From Deltaproteobacteria bacterium (lineage in GTDB: Bacteria > Myxococcota > Myxococcia > Myxococcales > JAHFDP01), in contig JAHFDP010000046.1 in the NCBI GenBank assembly GCA_023248955.1, forward strand, positions 1 through 33,780: a DNA stretch of 33,780 nt, read 5' to 3'. The notes under the pieces are model-generated. The model made no database searches. It was not told the origin of the DNA and saw only the letters and a list, made by a program, of their open reading frames with translations. Positions 1-7,809 of this stretch are shown here, in pieces. The position numbers and the translations under genes were made by a program. Numbering within the stretch: the first letter of the stretch is position 1; each line of letters starts with the position of its first letter.

Positions 1-1410
1 TACTTTCCCATGCCGTTCCGTGAGAAGAACGGCTACGCGCCCATCGAAGATTTCCAGGCCAAGTACCGCGGGTCGGCGAGCTTTTTGCGGTTCGATCGCA
101 AAGCGGGCAACATCCTCTTGCCCGAGTCGTTCCAAATCGAGCTGCCGCCCTACTTCCAGGACATGTCCGTCCTCGGCCGCGGCCCATCGGATGGATGGCT
201 TTTTGTCAACTCCATGGACAGCGAGATGGCTATCGGTGGCGATCTAGAGAGAGAAAAGCGACCGCCGCTCGAGATTGGCGCCTCCCAGCGCGAGATGGAC
301 TACCTACACGTGATCGATTGGCACAAGGCCATCGAGGTGGCCAAAGACCCGGCGAAGTCGAAGCTGGTCAATGGCATTCGCGTGATTTCGCTGGCCACCG
401 CGATCGCCGAGAACTTGATCTTTTTCGTGCCGGAGTCCAAGAGCCCGCACGGTGTGGACATGGTCCCCGGCGGCGAATACGTGATCGTCTCCGGCAAGCT
501 CGATCCCCATGTGTCGGTCTTCAAGTTCGAGAAGATCAAGGCCGCGATCGACGCGAAGAATTTCGAAGGCAAGGACCCCTTCGGCGTTCCCATTCTCAAA
601 TACGATGCCTGCCTGGAAGCGCACGTCCAGGTCGGTCTGGGGCCGTTGCACACGGTTTTCGACGCCAACGGCAACGGCTACACGTCGCTCTTCCTCGATT
701 CGGCGGTGGCCAAGTGGACGCTTGGCCCGCCCTACAACCCACCCGAGAAGGCCTGGAAGCTCGTCGATAAAGTCGCGGTCCATTACAACATCGGTCACCT
801 GCAAGCGCCAGGTAGCAACACGCGCAAACCGACGGGCAAGTATATCGTCGCGCTCAACAAGTGGTCGGTGGATCGCTTCCCTCCGCTGGGGCCGCTCCAT
901 CCGCAGAACCTGCAGCTCATCGACATTAGCGGCCCGAAGATGGTGCTGCTCTCGGACACGCCCACCATCGGCGAGCCGCACAATTCGCAGATCATACCGG
1001 TGGAGATGCTGCAGTCGTGGACGGTCTATCCAGAGCCTGGCTTCGACGCGACCAAAATGGCCCACTCACCGGTCGCCACCGAGCAGGGCAAAGAGCGCAT
1101 CGAGCGGAAGGGCAACACCGTCACCGTTTACGGTACGGTGATTCGCTCCCACTACACGCCCGATATCGTGCGCGTGAAAGAGGGCGACAAAGTCGCTTTC
1201 CACTGGACGAACGTGGAGAGCGCGCGAGACGCCACGCACGGCTTCGGGCTGCATGGCTACAACGTCAACCTCTCCATCGATCCTGGTGCAACCGAGAGTG
1301 CGGAGATCACCGCTACGAAGGGCGGCGTCTATCCCTACTACTGCACCGAGTTCTGCTCCGCGCTCCACATGGAGATGACCGGCTGGCTGCTCGTCGAACC
1401 CAAGAAGTAG
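1..1410 (+). CDS. nosZ: Nitrous-oxide reductase NosZ, C-terminal part (5' end outside window)
   Basis: Periplasmic copper enzyme that reduces N2O to N2, the last step of denitrification. The frame is open from base 1, so 469 residues are seen of a family usually about 620-660 long; the N-terminal export signal and first propeller blades lie upstream. The visible part is the end of the seven-bladed beta-propeller, with His-containing motifs that fit CuZ ligands (EAHVQ, GPLHT, NIGHL, GEPHN), followed by a cupredoxin domain. The CuA site is complete: THGF about base 1234, then CTEFCSALHMEM at 1342-1377, giving the Cys-x3-Cys-x3-His-x2-Met ligand set. nosD starts 8 bases after the stop. The adjoining nos genes make the call very safe. 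Whether it is clade I or II cannot be read directly because the N-terminus is missing; the layout suggests clade II. Confidence 0.97.
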   Translation, partial: YFPMPFREKNGYAPIEDFQAKYRGSASFLRFDRKAGNILLPESFQIELPPYFQDMSVLGRGPSDGWLFVNSMDSEMAIGGDLEREKRPPLEIGASQREMDYLHVIDWHKAIEVAKDPAKSKLVNGIRVISLATAIAENLIFFVPESKSPHGVDMVPGGEYVIVSGKLDPHVSVFKFEKIKAAIDAKNFEGKDPFGVPILKYDACLEAHVQVGLGPLHTVFDANGNGYTSLFLDSAVAKWTLGPPYNPPEKAWKLVDKVAVHYNIGHLQAPGSNTRKPTGKYIVALNKWSVDRFPPLGPLHPQNLQLIDISGPKMVLLSDTPTIGEPHNSQIIPVEMLQSWTVYPEPGFDATKMAHSPVATEQGKERIERKGNTVTVYGTVIRSHYTPDIVRVKEGDKVAFHWTNVESARDATHGFGLHGYNVNLSIDPGATESAEITATKGGVYPYYCTEFCSALHMEMTGWLLVEPKK

Positions 1411-1418
1411 GAGCGGAC

Positions 1419-3407
1419 ATGCGCGACGGTTCATCAGAGCGGCAACCAGACGTGGCGGCGGTGGTGACGGTGTCGCTCGTTGCGGCGCTCTCGCTCGGCG
1501 CGGCCTGGATGCTGCCCTGGTGGATCATGGACGCACGTGCGCCGCAATATGGACAGCGTACGCTTACGATTGCGGTGGGGCCCCGCGCCGTCGAGGGCGA
1601 TCTGCACGAGATCGACACCCTCGGCCACTACGTTGGTATTCACCCGCTAGGCGACCTGGCGACGTTCGAGCGGAAATTTGCGCCGGTTGGTCTCATCGCA
1701 TCGGCGGCGGGACTGCTCCTCGCCGCTTGGCTACGGCGGCGCGCGTGGCGTCTGTTGGCCGTGCTTCCGGCGCTGCTTTTGCCAGCGATCTTTCTGGCGG
1801 ATCTCTCCTACTGGATGAACCGCACCGTCAACGACCGCGATGCGGACGCCGCGCTCTCCCTGACGGTTTCAGCCATCGACACCAAGTTGTTTGGCACCTA
1901 TTCGGTGGGGCAGTTTGTGATGATGGCGCGGCCCGGCGCCGGACTTTTCGCCACCGGAACGGCGGCACTCTTGGGTCTTGGGCTGGTGTTTGCGACACCG
2001 CTGGCGTTCGGGTTCAAAAGTCGCAAGAAGCGCCAGGTGCAGCCTGCGGTGACGGCTGTGGTGATCGGCACCATCCTTTGGCCCACACTCGGACGGGCCG
2101 CCGAGTACGGGGTGCGCTCCGGACAGAGCGTTGCGCAAGCGATGGCCGCAGCCGCAGAAGGCGACACGCTCAGGGTGCCGGCTGGCACTTACCACGAGCA
2201 TCTGGTCATCACGAAACGCTTGCGCCTGATCGGAGAGCCGGGCGCAATTCTCGATGGCGGCGGCAGCGGAACCGTCGTGCGCATCGAAGCGCCAAACGTC
2301 GAGCTTTGCGAGCTCTCCATTCGCGGCAGCGGCGACAGCTACACCATGGAAGACGCCGCGGTTCGCATCGATCACGCGCCCAACGTGAAGCTCTCGCGGA
2401 TCACCATCACCGATTCCCTCTTTGGAATTTTCGCCGCACAGGCCGACGATTGCGTCATCGAAAGCTCCGCGGTCGTCGGGAAAAATCTGCCGCCCGAACG
2501 GCGCGGCGACGGCATCCGCCTCTGGTATTCGAGCCGCTGCATCCTCTCCGCCAACCGCGTGATGCAGAGCCGTGACGTGGTCATCTGGTATTCGCAGGGC
2601 ACGCGGGTCGAGGACAACGTGGTGCGGGAGGGCCGCTACGGCCTGCACTACATGTATTCTGACAATAATATTTTCAAGCGCAACGTCTTCGAGGACAACC
2701 AGGTTGGCGCCACGGTGATGAACAGCCGCGGCATCGAACTTACCGACAACAGCTTTTCCTTCTCCAACGGGCCCTCGGCCTATGGGCTCTTGCTCAAGGA
2801 CGCGGACGACGTTTTCATCACGCACAACCGATTCGTGGGCAACGCCACGGCGCTCATGTTGGACGACGCGCCCGAGTCACGCGGTGGTGTGGTGCAGGTC
2901 CATCGCAACCTCATTGCGCGAAACGGCGTCGGTGTGGCAGTGCAGCCGCTCTCGCGCGGCGCGACTTTCTGGGAGAACAGCTTCGAGGAGAACCGCCTTC
3001 AGGTTCAGGTACTCGGCTCGGGCAACGCTTCCGGTGACGCCTGGGCGAAGGATGGCCGCGGTAACTATTGGAGCGACGCGGTAGTGTACGACCCGCGCGG
3101 CGATGGGGTGTCGCTCTTGCCCTACCGCGTCGAGAGCGCTTACGAGGCGCTCGCGCAACGCCGTCCGGAGCTGGCTTTTTTTGCGGGTACGCCGGCGGCG
3201 GAGGCCATCGATCAGGCGTCGCGGCTCTTCCCGCTCTTTGCGCCGCGCCCGCAGATGAGCGACCCGCATCCACTCGTCCATCCGCCTCTGGAAGTGGAGA
3301 AGACAGACCGCTCGAAAACAGGTGGCGTGGGTATGGCGGCGACCGGTGGCGGTCTGACTTTGGCGGCTGCCTGCCTGCTTCTTGTTTCGCGCCGGGTGCT
3401 CGCGTGA
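1419..3407 (+). CDS. nosD: NosD copper-site maturation protein fused to an N-terminal membrane domain
   Basis: NosD is a periplasmic right-handed beta-helix protein that works with the NosFY ABC transporter to build the NosZ copper centre. ATG at 1419 follows nosZ by 8 bases and gives 662 residues, well over the roughly 400-450 usual for NosD. Residues 230-560 hold the beta-helix (start VRSGQSVAQAM, then repeated N/D-rich turns such as DNNIFKRN), and a C-terminal membrane helix lies near 637-660. The first 200 residues are extra: hydrophobic segments at about 12-35, 89-105, 111-129 and 173-197. A fifth at 209-227, preceded by KSRKKR and ending GRAAEY, looks like the old NosD signal peptide now internal. 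I infer fusion with a separate small nos membrane protein. The stop overlaps the nosF start (GTGA). Confidence 0.9.
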   Translation: MRDGSSERQPDVAAVVTVSLVAALSLGAAWMLPWWIMDARAPQYGQRTLTIAVGPRAVEGDLHEIDTLGHYVGIHPLGDLATFERKFAPVGLIASAAGLLLAAWLRRRAWRLLAVLPALLLPAIFLADLSYWMNRTVNDRDADAALSLTVSAIDTKLFGTYSVGQFVMMARPGAGLFATGTAALLGLGLVFATPLAFGFKSRKKRQVQPAVTAVVIGTILWPTLGRAAEYGVRSGQSVAQAMAAAAEGDTLRVPAGTYHEHLVITKRLRLIGEPGAILDGGGSGTVVRIEAPNVELCELSIRGSGDSYTMEDAAVRIDHAPNVKLSRITITDSLFGIFAAQADDCVIESSAVVGKNLPPERRGDGIRLWYSSRCILSANRVMQSRDVVIWYSQGTRVEDNVVREGRYGLHYMYSDNNIFKRNVFEDNQVGATVMNSRGIELTDNSFSFSNGPSAYGLLLKDADDVFITHNRFVGNATALMLDDAPESRGGVVQVHRNLIARNGVGVAVQPLSRGATFWENSFEENRLQVQVLGSGNASGDAWAKDGRGNYWSDAVVYDPRGDGVSLLPYRVESAYEALAQRRPELAFFAGTPAAEAIDQASRLFPLFAPRPQMSDPHPLVHPPLEVEKTDRSKTGGVGMAATGGGLTLAAACLLLVSRRVLA

Positions 3408-4078
3408 TCGAAGCCGCCGATCTCACGCTCAATCTCGGAGGACGGTGCGTTCTCGACGGCGTGTCGTTTACGATCGCGGCCGGCGAAGCAGTGGCGCTGG
3501 TTGGACCGAACGGTTCGGGCAAGAGCAGTCTTTTACGCTGCCTGTTGGGACTCTTTCCCTACCAGGGTCACGTGCGGATCGCTGGTCGCGACGTGGCGCT
3601 AGAGCCCGTGGCCGCGCGCTCGCTCCTCGGCTACCTGCCCCAGCGCCCGGCGTTTGGCTTGGCAACGGCGCGCGAGGTGGTGACGTTCGCCGCGCGACTT
3701 CGGGGCGTCCGAATACAACGTATTACGGATGTATTGCACACGGTCGGGCTCGAATCGCGAGCAGACGATCGTGCTCGCGACTTTTCCGGTGGCATGCAGC
3801 AGCGCCTTTCGCTCGCCGTGGCGCTGCTCGGTGATCCGCCCGTGCTCCTCCTCGACGAACCGACGGCGAGCCTCGATCGTCATGGGCAGGACGTTTTTCT
3901 GGAAATCGTCGCGGGCCTGCGTCAACGCGGCCGGACGCTCCTCGTTGCGTCTCATCGATCCGAGGAGATTGCGCGGGTCACCGACCGAGTCCTGGCGGTC
4001 GAAGACGGGAACGTCCTGCACGTCGCGCGAAATGTTCCGCTTACCGCGCTGGCGATCGTTCCGGGAGTGGCCTCGTGA
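3404..4078 (+). CDS. nosF: ABC transporter ATP-binding protein NosF
   Basis: ATPase subunit of the NosFY(D) transporter needed to mature the CuZ centre of NosZ; it acts on the cytoplasmic face of the inner membrane. The start is GTG at 3404, overlapping the nosD stop by four bases, and gives 224 residues. All nucleotide-binding motifs are present: Walker A GPNGSGKS (34-41), Q-loop YLPQ (Q80), ABC signature FSGGMQQ (127-133), Walker B VLLLDEP (147-153) and the switch histidine in ASHRS (H184). It is somewhat shorter than many NosF proteins (about 300 residues), which usually carry a C-terminal extension. A longer upstream reading frame exists but runs inside nosD and is not used. Function rests on family membership plus position between nosD and nosY. 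Confidence 0.93.
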   Translation: MIEAADLTLNLGGRCVLDGVSFTIAAGEAVALVGPNGSGKSSLLRCLLGLFPYQGHVRIAGRDVALEPVAARSLLGYLPQRPAFGLATAREVVTFAARLRGVRIQRITDVLHTVGLESRADDRARDFSGGMQQRLSLAVALLGDPPVLLLDEPTASLDRHGQDVFLEIVAGLRQRGRTLLVASHRSEEIARVTDRVLAVEDGNVLHVARNVPLTALAIVPGVAS

Positions 4079-4908
4079 GGTTAACGCCGATCGCGTTGGT
4101 GGCCGCGCGAGAAATTCGGGAAGCCTTGCGCAGCCGCTGGTTTCTGATTTGCGCCGGTGCTTTCTGCACGCTGTCGTTGGGTCTCGCGTTGTTGGGCCTC
4201 GCCGGATCGCAGCGCGCGGGCCTGGCTGGCTACGATCGGACCACGGCCAGCCTCCTCGCGCTTGCACTCTTGTTCGTTCCACTCTTGGGGCTAGCGTTGG
4301 GTTCGGCAAGCCTGGCCGGCGAGCTCGAAGACGGCGCGCTTGGATTGTTGCTCGCGCAGCCGCTTACTCGTTTGGAGGTCTACGCCGGCAAGTACGCGGG
4401 GCTCTTTGGCGCGATCGCCGCCGCGGTTCTTCTGGGATTCGGCGCTACCGGACTCATTGTCGGGTTGTCGGCTGGCAGCGATCACGTCGGCGCGTTTCTG
4501 GCCTTGGTTGGCGTGGTGCTTTTGCTCGCGGCCGCTTCGCTGGCCATGGGCGTGGCGCTCTCGGCGGCGCTGCGCTCGCGCGCGAAAGCGGCGGGCGCGG
4601 CCTTCGCAGCGTGGCTAGTGCTCGTCTACCTTTCTGATCTCGGTTCTATTGGACTCGTCCTCGCGCGCGAGCTTTCGCCGGAACAACTCTTTGGCGTGGC
4701 GATGGCCAATCCCGTGCAGCAAGCGCGCGTCCTGGGCATGCTGGCGCTCACCGATCGGCTCGAACTGCTCGGCACGGTGGGCGCCTTCGGAATTGATCAC
4801 TTTGGTGTGAGTGGTCTCGCCGCGCTTCTTGGCTCGACGCTTGTTTTTGGCGCATTGACCACCCTCACCGCCGGATACGTTGGGTTTCGGAGGACGCCGG
4901 TGCCATGA
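4075..4908 (+). CDS. nosY: ABC transporter permease NosY
   Basis: Membrane subunit partnering NosF in NosZ copper-centre assembly. The GTG start at 4075 overlaps the nosF stop (GTGA), and 277 residues match the usual NosY size. The sequence begins with the motif ALVAAREIREALRSRW typical of ABC-2 permeases, followed by six likely membrane segments near residues 20-44, 60-80, 105-135, 143-163, 176-200 and 245-268. The segment GELEDGALGLLLAQPLTR is the cytoplasmic coupling region found in this permease family. The stop overlaps the nosL start (ATGA). High confidence from the context and the sequence type. Confidence 0.92.
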   Translation: MRLTPIALVAAREIREALRSRWFLICAGAFCTLSLGLALLGLAGSQRAGLAGYDRTTASLLALALLFVPLLGLALGSASLAGELEDGALGLLLAQPLTRLEVYAGKYAGLFGAIAAAVLLGFGATGLIVGLSAGSDHVGAFLALVGVVLLLAAASLAMGVALSAALRSRAKAAGAAFAAWLVLVYLSDLGSIGLVLARELSPEQLFGVAMANPVQQARVLGMLALTDRLELLGTVGAFGIDHFGVSGLAALLGSTLVFGALTTLTAGYVGFRRTPVP

Positions 4909-5381
4909 AGACCGTCTTTGCTCTCGTCGCAGTCCTGTTCTTCGCCGCACTGCTCCTGTGGCCGCGCGCCGCAAGGGAAGGTCCGGTGCTAATCGCTTAC
5001 GGCAAAGACGGCTGCGCGCACTGTCGCATGATCATCAGCGAGCGCGGGCTCGGCGGTGAACTTCGCGACGGTCACGGCACGCTGACGAAATACGACGACG
5101 TGGGTTGTCTGCTTCTTTCGCTCTGGCAGCGGCACGAAGAGGTCCCCGAAGCATGGGTTGAAGATCACGCGGGCGGTGGTTTTGTTCCACTGCTCGCGGC
5201 GCGATTCGTGCGCGGTGGCCGGGTGACCACGCCGATGGGCTACGGCGTTGTGGCCTTTCGCGACGAGGCCGCCGCCAGAACCTTTGCGCAAGAGCAGCAA
5301 GCCCAGGTCGCCACGCTCGAAGATCTCTTGCGGGACAAAGATCGCTTTGCCGGAAAACAGCCGCACGCGGGGTCGCCATGA
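4905..5381 (+). CDS. nosL: NosL copper chaperone
   Basis: NosL binds Cu(I) outside the inner membrane and delivers it to the NosZ maturation system. The protein has 158 residues. The copper-binding motif is GCAHCRM (C37, C40, M42), and the later TPMGYGVVAF is the conserved C-terminal NosL segment. Unlike many NosL proteins, which are lipoproteins, this one has no lipobox: residues 3-19 are a plain hydrophobic helix ending in WPRAAREG, so it is either membrane-anchored by an uncleaved helix or released by signal peptidase I. It overlaps nosY by ATGA at its start and the cytochrome gene by ATGA at its end, which indicates translational coupling across the operon. Confidence 0.93.
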   Translation: MKTVFALVAVLFFAALLLWPRAAREGPVLIAYGKDGCAHCRMIISERGLGGELRDGHGTLTKYDDVGCLLLSLWQRHEEVPEAWVEDHAGGGFVPLLAARFVRGGRVTTPMGYGVVAFRDEAAARTFAQEQQAQVATLEDLLRDKDRFAGKQPHAGSP

Positions 5382-6730
5382 GAAGCGGAGCAGTCACGGC
5401 CATACTCGTCCTATCGACAGCAGCGGTCGCCGACGAATCGCTGAACGGTCCGCCCCGGCCGCTTAGTGATGAGGATGCCAAAGCCGGTAAGCCGCTCTAT
5501 CTGCGCGAGTGCAGCGCCTGTCACGGGGATCGAGGCGATGGTGCCGGACCGGCCGCGGCTTTCCTCGATCCGAAACCGCGTAATTTCACCAAGCGTATTT
5601 TCAAGCTCCGCACCACCGAATCGGGACAGCAGCCCACCACCGCCGATCTCCTGGGCACGGTGGAGCGCGGCATTCCCGGATCGGCGATGCCGGCGTTTCG
5701 CTTTCTCCCAGAGGAGGAACGGCGCCGCATCGTTGCCTACGTCTTGCGATTGGCTGATCTGGCGGACGATCCCGAGCCGAAGCCGATCGCCGATCCCGGA
5801 GTGCCGCCAACACCCACACCCGCGTCGCTCACGCGCGGCAAGGCCGTCTACGCCGAGATGGGTTGCGCCAGTTGCCATGGCACGGGAGGAAGAGGCGACG
5901 GCGACTCGGCCAAGGATCTCAAAGACGACGACGGCAACCACATCCCCGTTCGCGATTTCACCGGCGGCCAATTTCGCGGTGGCGGCGATCGAATCGACCT
6001 CTACTACCGCTTCGTGACGGGCATGGACGGTTCTCCGATGCCGTCATTTGCCCAGTCCATCGATGGCGCGGATCGCTGGGCGCTCGTCGACTATGTGATG
6101 TCGCTGAAGGTGGTACCGCCAGCGGTACCGTTGCCCAAGGATCCGATCAAGGCCGGCCGAATGGTGACCGCGAAATACAGCTGCCGTGGCTGCCACGTTC
6201 TCGACGATGGCAAAGGCGGTGAGGTCGGTCCAGACTTGCGCGTGTCGGGGCAAAAGCTCGGCAGCGATTGGGTGCGAACGTTCCTAGCGGACCCACGCGG
6301 GTACGGAAAGATCTATCCGTGGCGCGTTTGGCGAATGCCGCACCTGGGCCTCGAAGGTGAAGAGGTCCAAGTGTTGGCGCGTTACCTCGCGGCGATGGGC
6401 AAACGCGCGGACGGGCCCGCCAAGACGCCCGATGTTGCGACCTTTCCGGCGGCGCGAATCGAGGAAGGCAAATCGCTTTTTACGTTGCGCTGCACCGAAT
6501 GCCATGCGTTGGGGAAGGTGATCGAGACGCCCCTCGCCAAGCAGCAGGGCCCCGATCTCATCCGCGTCGCTGGGAGGGTCGATTACGATTGGGCAAAAAA
6601 GTGGATCTTGGATCCGAAAAAGATCGATCCCAAAACGAAAATGACCGTTCCTGGAATTACGCCTGACCAGATCGATTCGGTGCGGATGTTCGTCTGGAAG
6701 TCTGCGGTCGACGCCAATTCCGAACGGTAG
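5378..6730 (+). CDS. Periplasmic tetra-haem c-type cytochrome of the nos operon
   Basis: Four CxxCH haem-binding motifs are visible: CSACH (45-49), CASCH (163-167), CRGCH (269-273) and CTECH (372-376). Each sits in its own class-I type domain of about 100 residues, with downstream methionines (for example SAMPAF, SPMPSF and WRMPHL) as likely axial ligands. Residues 1-19 form a Sec signal ending AVADES, so it is periplasmic. The 450 residues are best seen as four fused mono-haem cytochromes. Its ATG overlaps the nosL stop. I infer that it carries electrons to NosZ, comparable in role to the NosC cytochromes of other nos operons, but the four-domain layout is not a standard NosC. No gene symbol is assigned because orthology cannot be shown from the sequence alone. 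Confidence 0.88.
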   Translation: MRSGAVTAILVLSTAAVADESLNGPPRPLSDEDAKAGKPLYLRECSACHGDRGDGAGPAAAFLDPKPRNFTKRIFKLRTTESGQQPTTADLLGTVERGIPGSAMPAFRFLPEEERRRIVAYVLRLADLADDPEPKPIADPGVPPTPTPASLTRGKAVYAEMGCASCHGTGGRGDGDSAKDLKDDDGNHIPVRDFTGGQFRGGGDRIDLYYRFVTGMDGSPMPSFAQSIDGADRWALVDYVMSLKVVPPAVPLPKDPIKAGRMVTAKYSCRGCHVLDDGKGGEVGPDLRVSGQKLGSDWVRTFLADPRGYGKIYPWRVWRMPHLGLEGEEVQVLARYLAAMGKRADGPAKTPDVATFPAARIEEGKSLFTLRCTECHALGKVIETPLAKQQGPDLIRVAGRVDYDWAKKWILDPKKIDPKTKMTVPGITPDQIDSVRMFVWKSAVDANSER

Positions 6731-6786
6731 TTGATGACGAGGGCCGTGCACCCTGGCGAGCTTCGACTGACCCGCCACACGACGAC

Positions 6787-7085
6787 CTACATCGCGATAG
6801 AGAACATCCCCGCGGGCCCGTTGTAAACGAGCATGGTTCGTTCAAGGAGGTCGCAACCAATCAGGGCGACGATTCCCTTAGCTCGCGAGCACGGAACCAA
6901 TGACGGAGCTGAAATCGAAACTTAGGAAGCGGTGTGCCGGGGAATGCGAGACGCGCGGGATAGAGAAACTGGTAGGCAGTTACCGATGGAGTCTGCACTT
7001 GAACCTTGTTGATCGGCTGAACACCGAGCCCCTTCATGATGCCATCGTCAACGCACGTTCTTGAGGCGCCGGTGTCAATGAATGA
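6787..7085 (-). pseudogene. Broken retropepsin-like aspartic protease gene
   Basis: On the minus strand three reading frames together give a recognisable bacterial retropepsin-like protease. The first frame has the catalytic motif FIDTGASRTCVDD (about base 7070 downward) followed by GVQPINKVQVQTPS and FPGTPLP. A second frame continues SFDFSSVIGSVLAS. A third ends GIVALIGCDLLERTMLVYNG and stops at 6787-6789. In intact relatives these blocks are continuous, so at least two indels are needed. Sequence upstream of the DTGAS motif runs into the brnT promoter region without a credible start, so the 5' end is also lost. It is probably dead, or a victim of insertion of the neighbouring toxin-antitoxin unit. 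Sequencing error could explain the indels but not the missing 5' end. Confidence 0.7.
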
Positions 7086-7087
7086 TT

Positions 7088-7115
7088 TTGGGTGACACCA
7101 CAAGTGTGTTACACT
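7088..7115 (+). promoter_or_regulatory. Possible brnT promoter with palindromic operator
   Basis: TTGGGT (7088-7093) and TACACT (7110-7115), 16 bases apart, could be the -35 and -10 boxes. The -10 lies inside a perfect short palindrome, AGTGT-GTT-ACACT (7103-7115), which would suit binding by a ribbon-helix-helix dimer such as the BrnA antitoxin. Transcription would start at about 7122, next to the GTG start of brnT, which has no Shine-Dalgarno sequence. Prediction only. Confidence 0.35.
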
Positions 7116-7122
7116 AAATCTT

Positions 7123-7395
7123 GTGCGCTTTACCTGGAGCGACAAGAAAGCCGCCCGCAACATCGCCAAGCATGGCGTTTCGTTCGATGAGGCTGCCACG
7201 GTCTTCGCCGATCCGCTCGCGATGGTCGTCGAAGACGTGCTTCATGTAGGCCGCGCGCTCATGATTGGCCAGTCGAACCGGCATCGCGTCCTGCTGGCCG
7301 TTTACACCGAACTTGATGACGAAACGGTTCGCATTATCAGCGCTCGCCGCGCCACCTCGCACGAAAGGAGAAACTATGAAGAAGGGAAATCGTAA
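7123..7395 (+). CDS. brnT: BrnT-type ribonuclease toxin
   Basis: BrnT toxins are small RelE-fold ribonucleases that block translation and are neutralised by BrnA. This 90-residue protein shows the family features: the N-terminal FTWSDKKAARNIAKHGVSF followed by EAATVFADP, and the C-terminal RIISARRATSHERRNYEE that holds conserved Arg/Glu residues. The start is GTG at 7123. No ribosome-binding site precedes it, and the predicted transcription start is at the GTG, so the message may be leaderless. As is usual for this family the toxin gene comes first and the antitoxin second, overlapping by 20 bases. The pair sits beside a decayed gene in an otherwise gene-poor patch, which suggests horizontal arrival. 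Confidence 0.88.
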   Translation: MRFTWSDKKAARNIAKHGVSFDEAATVFADPLAMVVEDVLHVGRALMIGQSNRHRVLLAVYTELDDETVRIISARRATSHERRNYEEGKS

Positions 7396-7687
7396 GAACC
7401 AACTCGAGCCATCGCGGGCATCACTTCGGGAGATTCCCGAGGTTGATTTCACGGCCGCGAAGGTCATGCGCAACCCCTATGCGGCTCGCATTGCGGCCGA
7501 GGGCCTTCACGTCGGGCGTGGGCGGCCAAAGAAGGGCGAGGAGACGGGGCCCTCTGTGCCTCGTTCGATTCGCTTTCCTGCGCCGGTGTGGAAGCGTTTG
7601 GAAAAGCGCGCGAAGGTGGAGGGAATCACTTTGCACGCTGCGCTCCGTGCGGCGGTGTTGGAATGGGTGAACCATACCGGGCAGTAG
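7376..7687 (+). CDS. brnA: BrnA-like ribbon-helix-helix antitoxin
   Basis: Predicted DNA-binding antitoxin of BrnT, expected also to repress its own operon. ATG at 7376 is preceded by GAAAGGAG (7362-7369), a good ribosome-binding site, and gives 103 residues. The C-terminal 40 residues form the ribbon-helix-helix: the strand PRSIRFPAPVW, then helices KRLEKRAKVEGI and LHAALRAAVLEWV. The N-terminal half (EVDFTAAKVMRNPYAARI) should be the flexible toxin-wrapping part. An ORF extending upstream to 7265 lies inside brnT and is not the true start. The name is by pairing with brnT and by fold; some databases would call it a CopG-type antitoxin. Confidence 0.8.
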   Translation: MKKGNRKNQLEPSRASLREIPEVDFTAAKVMRNPYAARIAAEGLHVGRGRPKKGEETGPSVPRSIRFPAPVWKRLEKRAKVEGITLHAALRAAVLEWVNHTGQ

Positions 7688-7775
7688 CTCTTGGGTTTTC
7701 CCCTGATCGATCGGTCACCGGTTTGCCCAATGCAGCTCACGGAGCAGAGCCCTTGCCGGTTCCGGTGCACCAGCG

Positions 7776-7809
7776 CTGAAGAGCTGTCGATTAATCGGGA
7801 GCTCTTCAG
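7776..7809. repeat. Perfect 10-bp inverted repeat (hairpin) downstream of brnTA
   Basis: CTGAAGAGCT (7776-7785) and AGCTCTTCAG (7800-7809) are exact reverse complements separated by 14 bases. It lies 88 bases after the brnA stop. No T-run follows, so a standard intrinsic terminator is unlikely; it may be a transcript-stabilising hairpin or a protein-binding site. The rest of 7688-7956 shows no credible gene, only a second small inverted repeat ATTCGAA/TTCGAAT at 7916-7938. Confidence 0.5.

Noticed and set aside
300-1065. Open frames on the minus strand inside nosZ.
   Set aside because: Shadows of nosZ; no domain, no start signals, and nosZ is certain.
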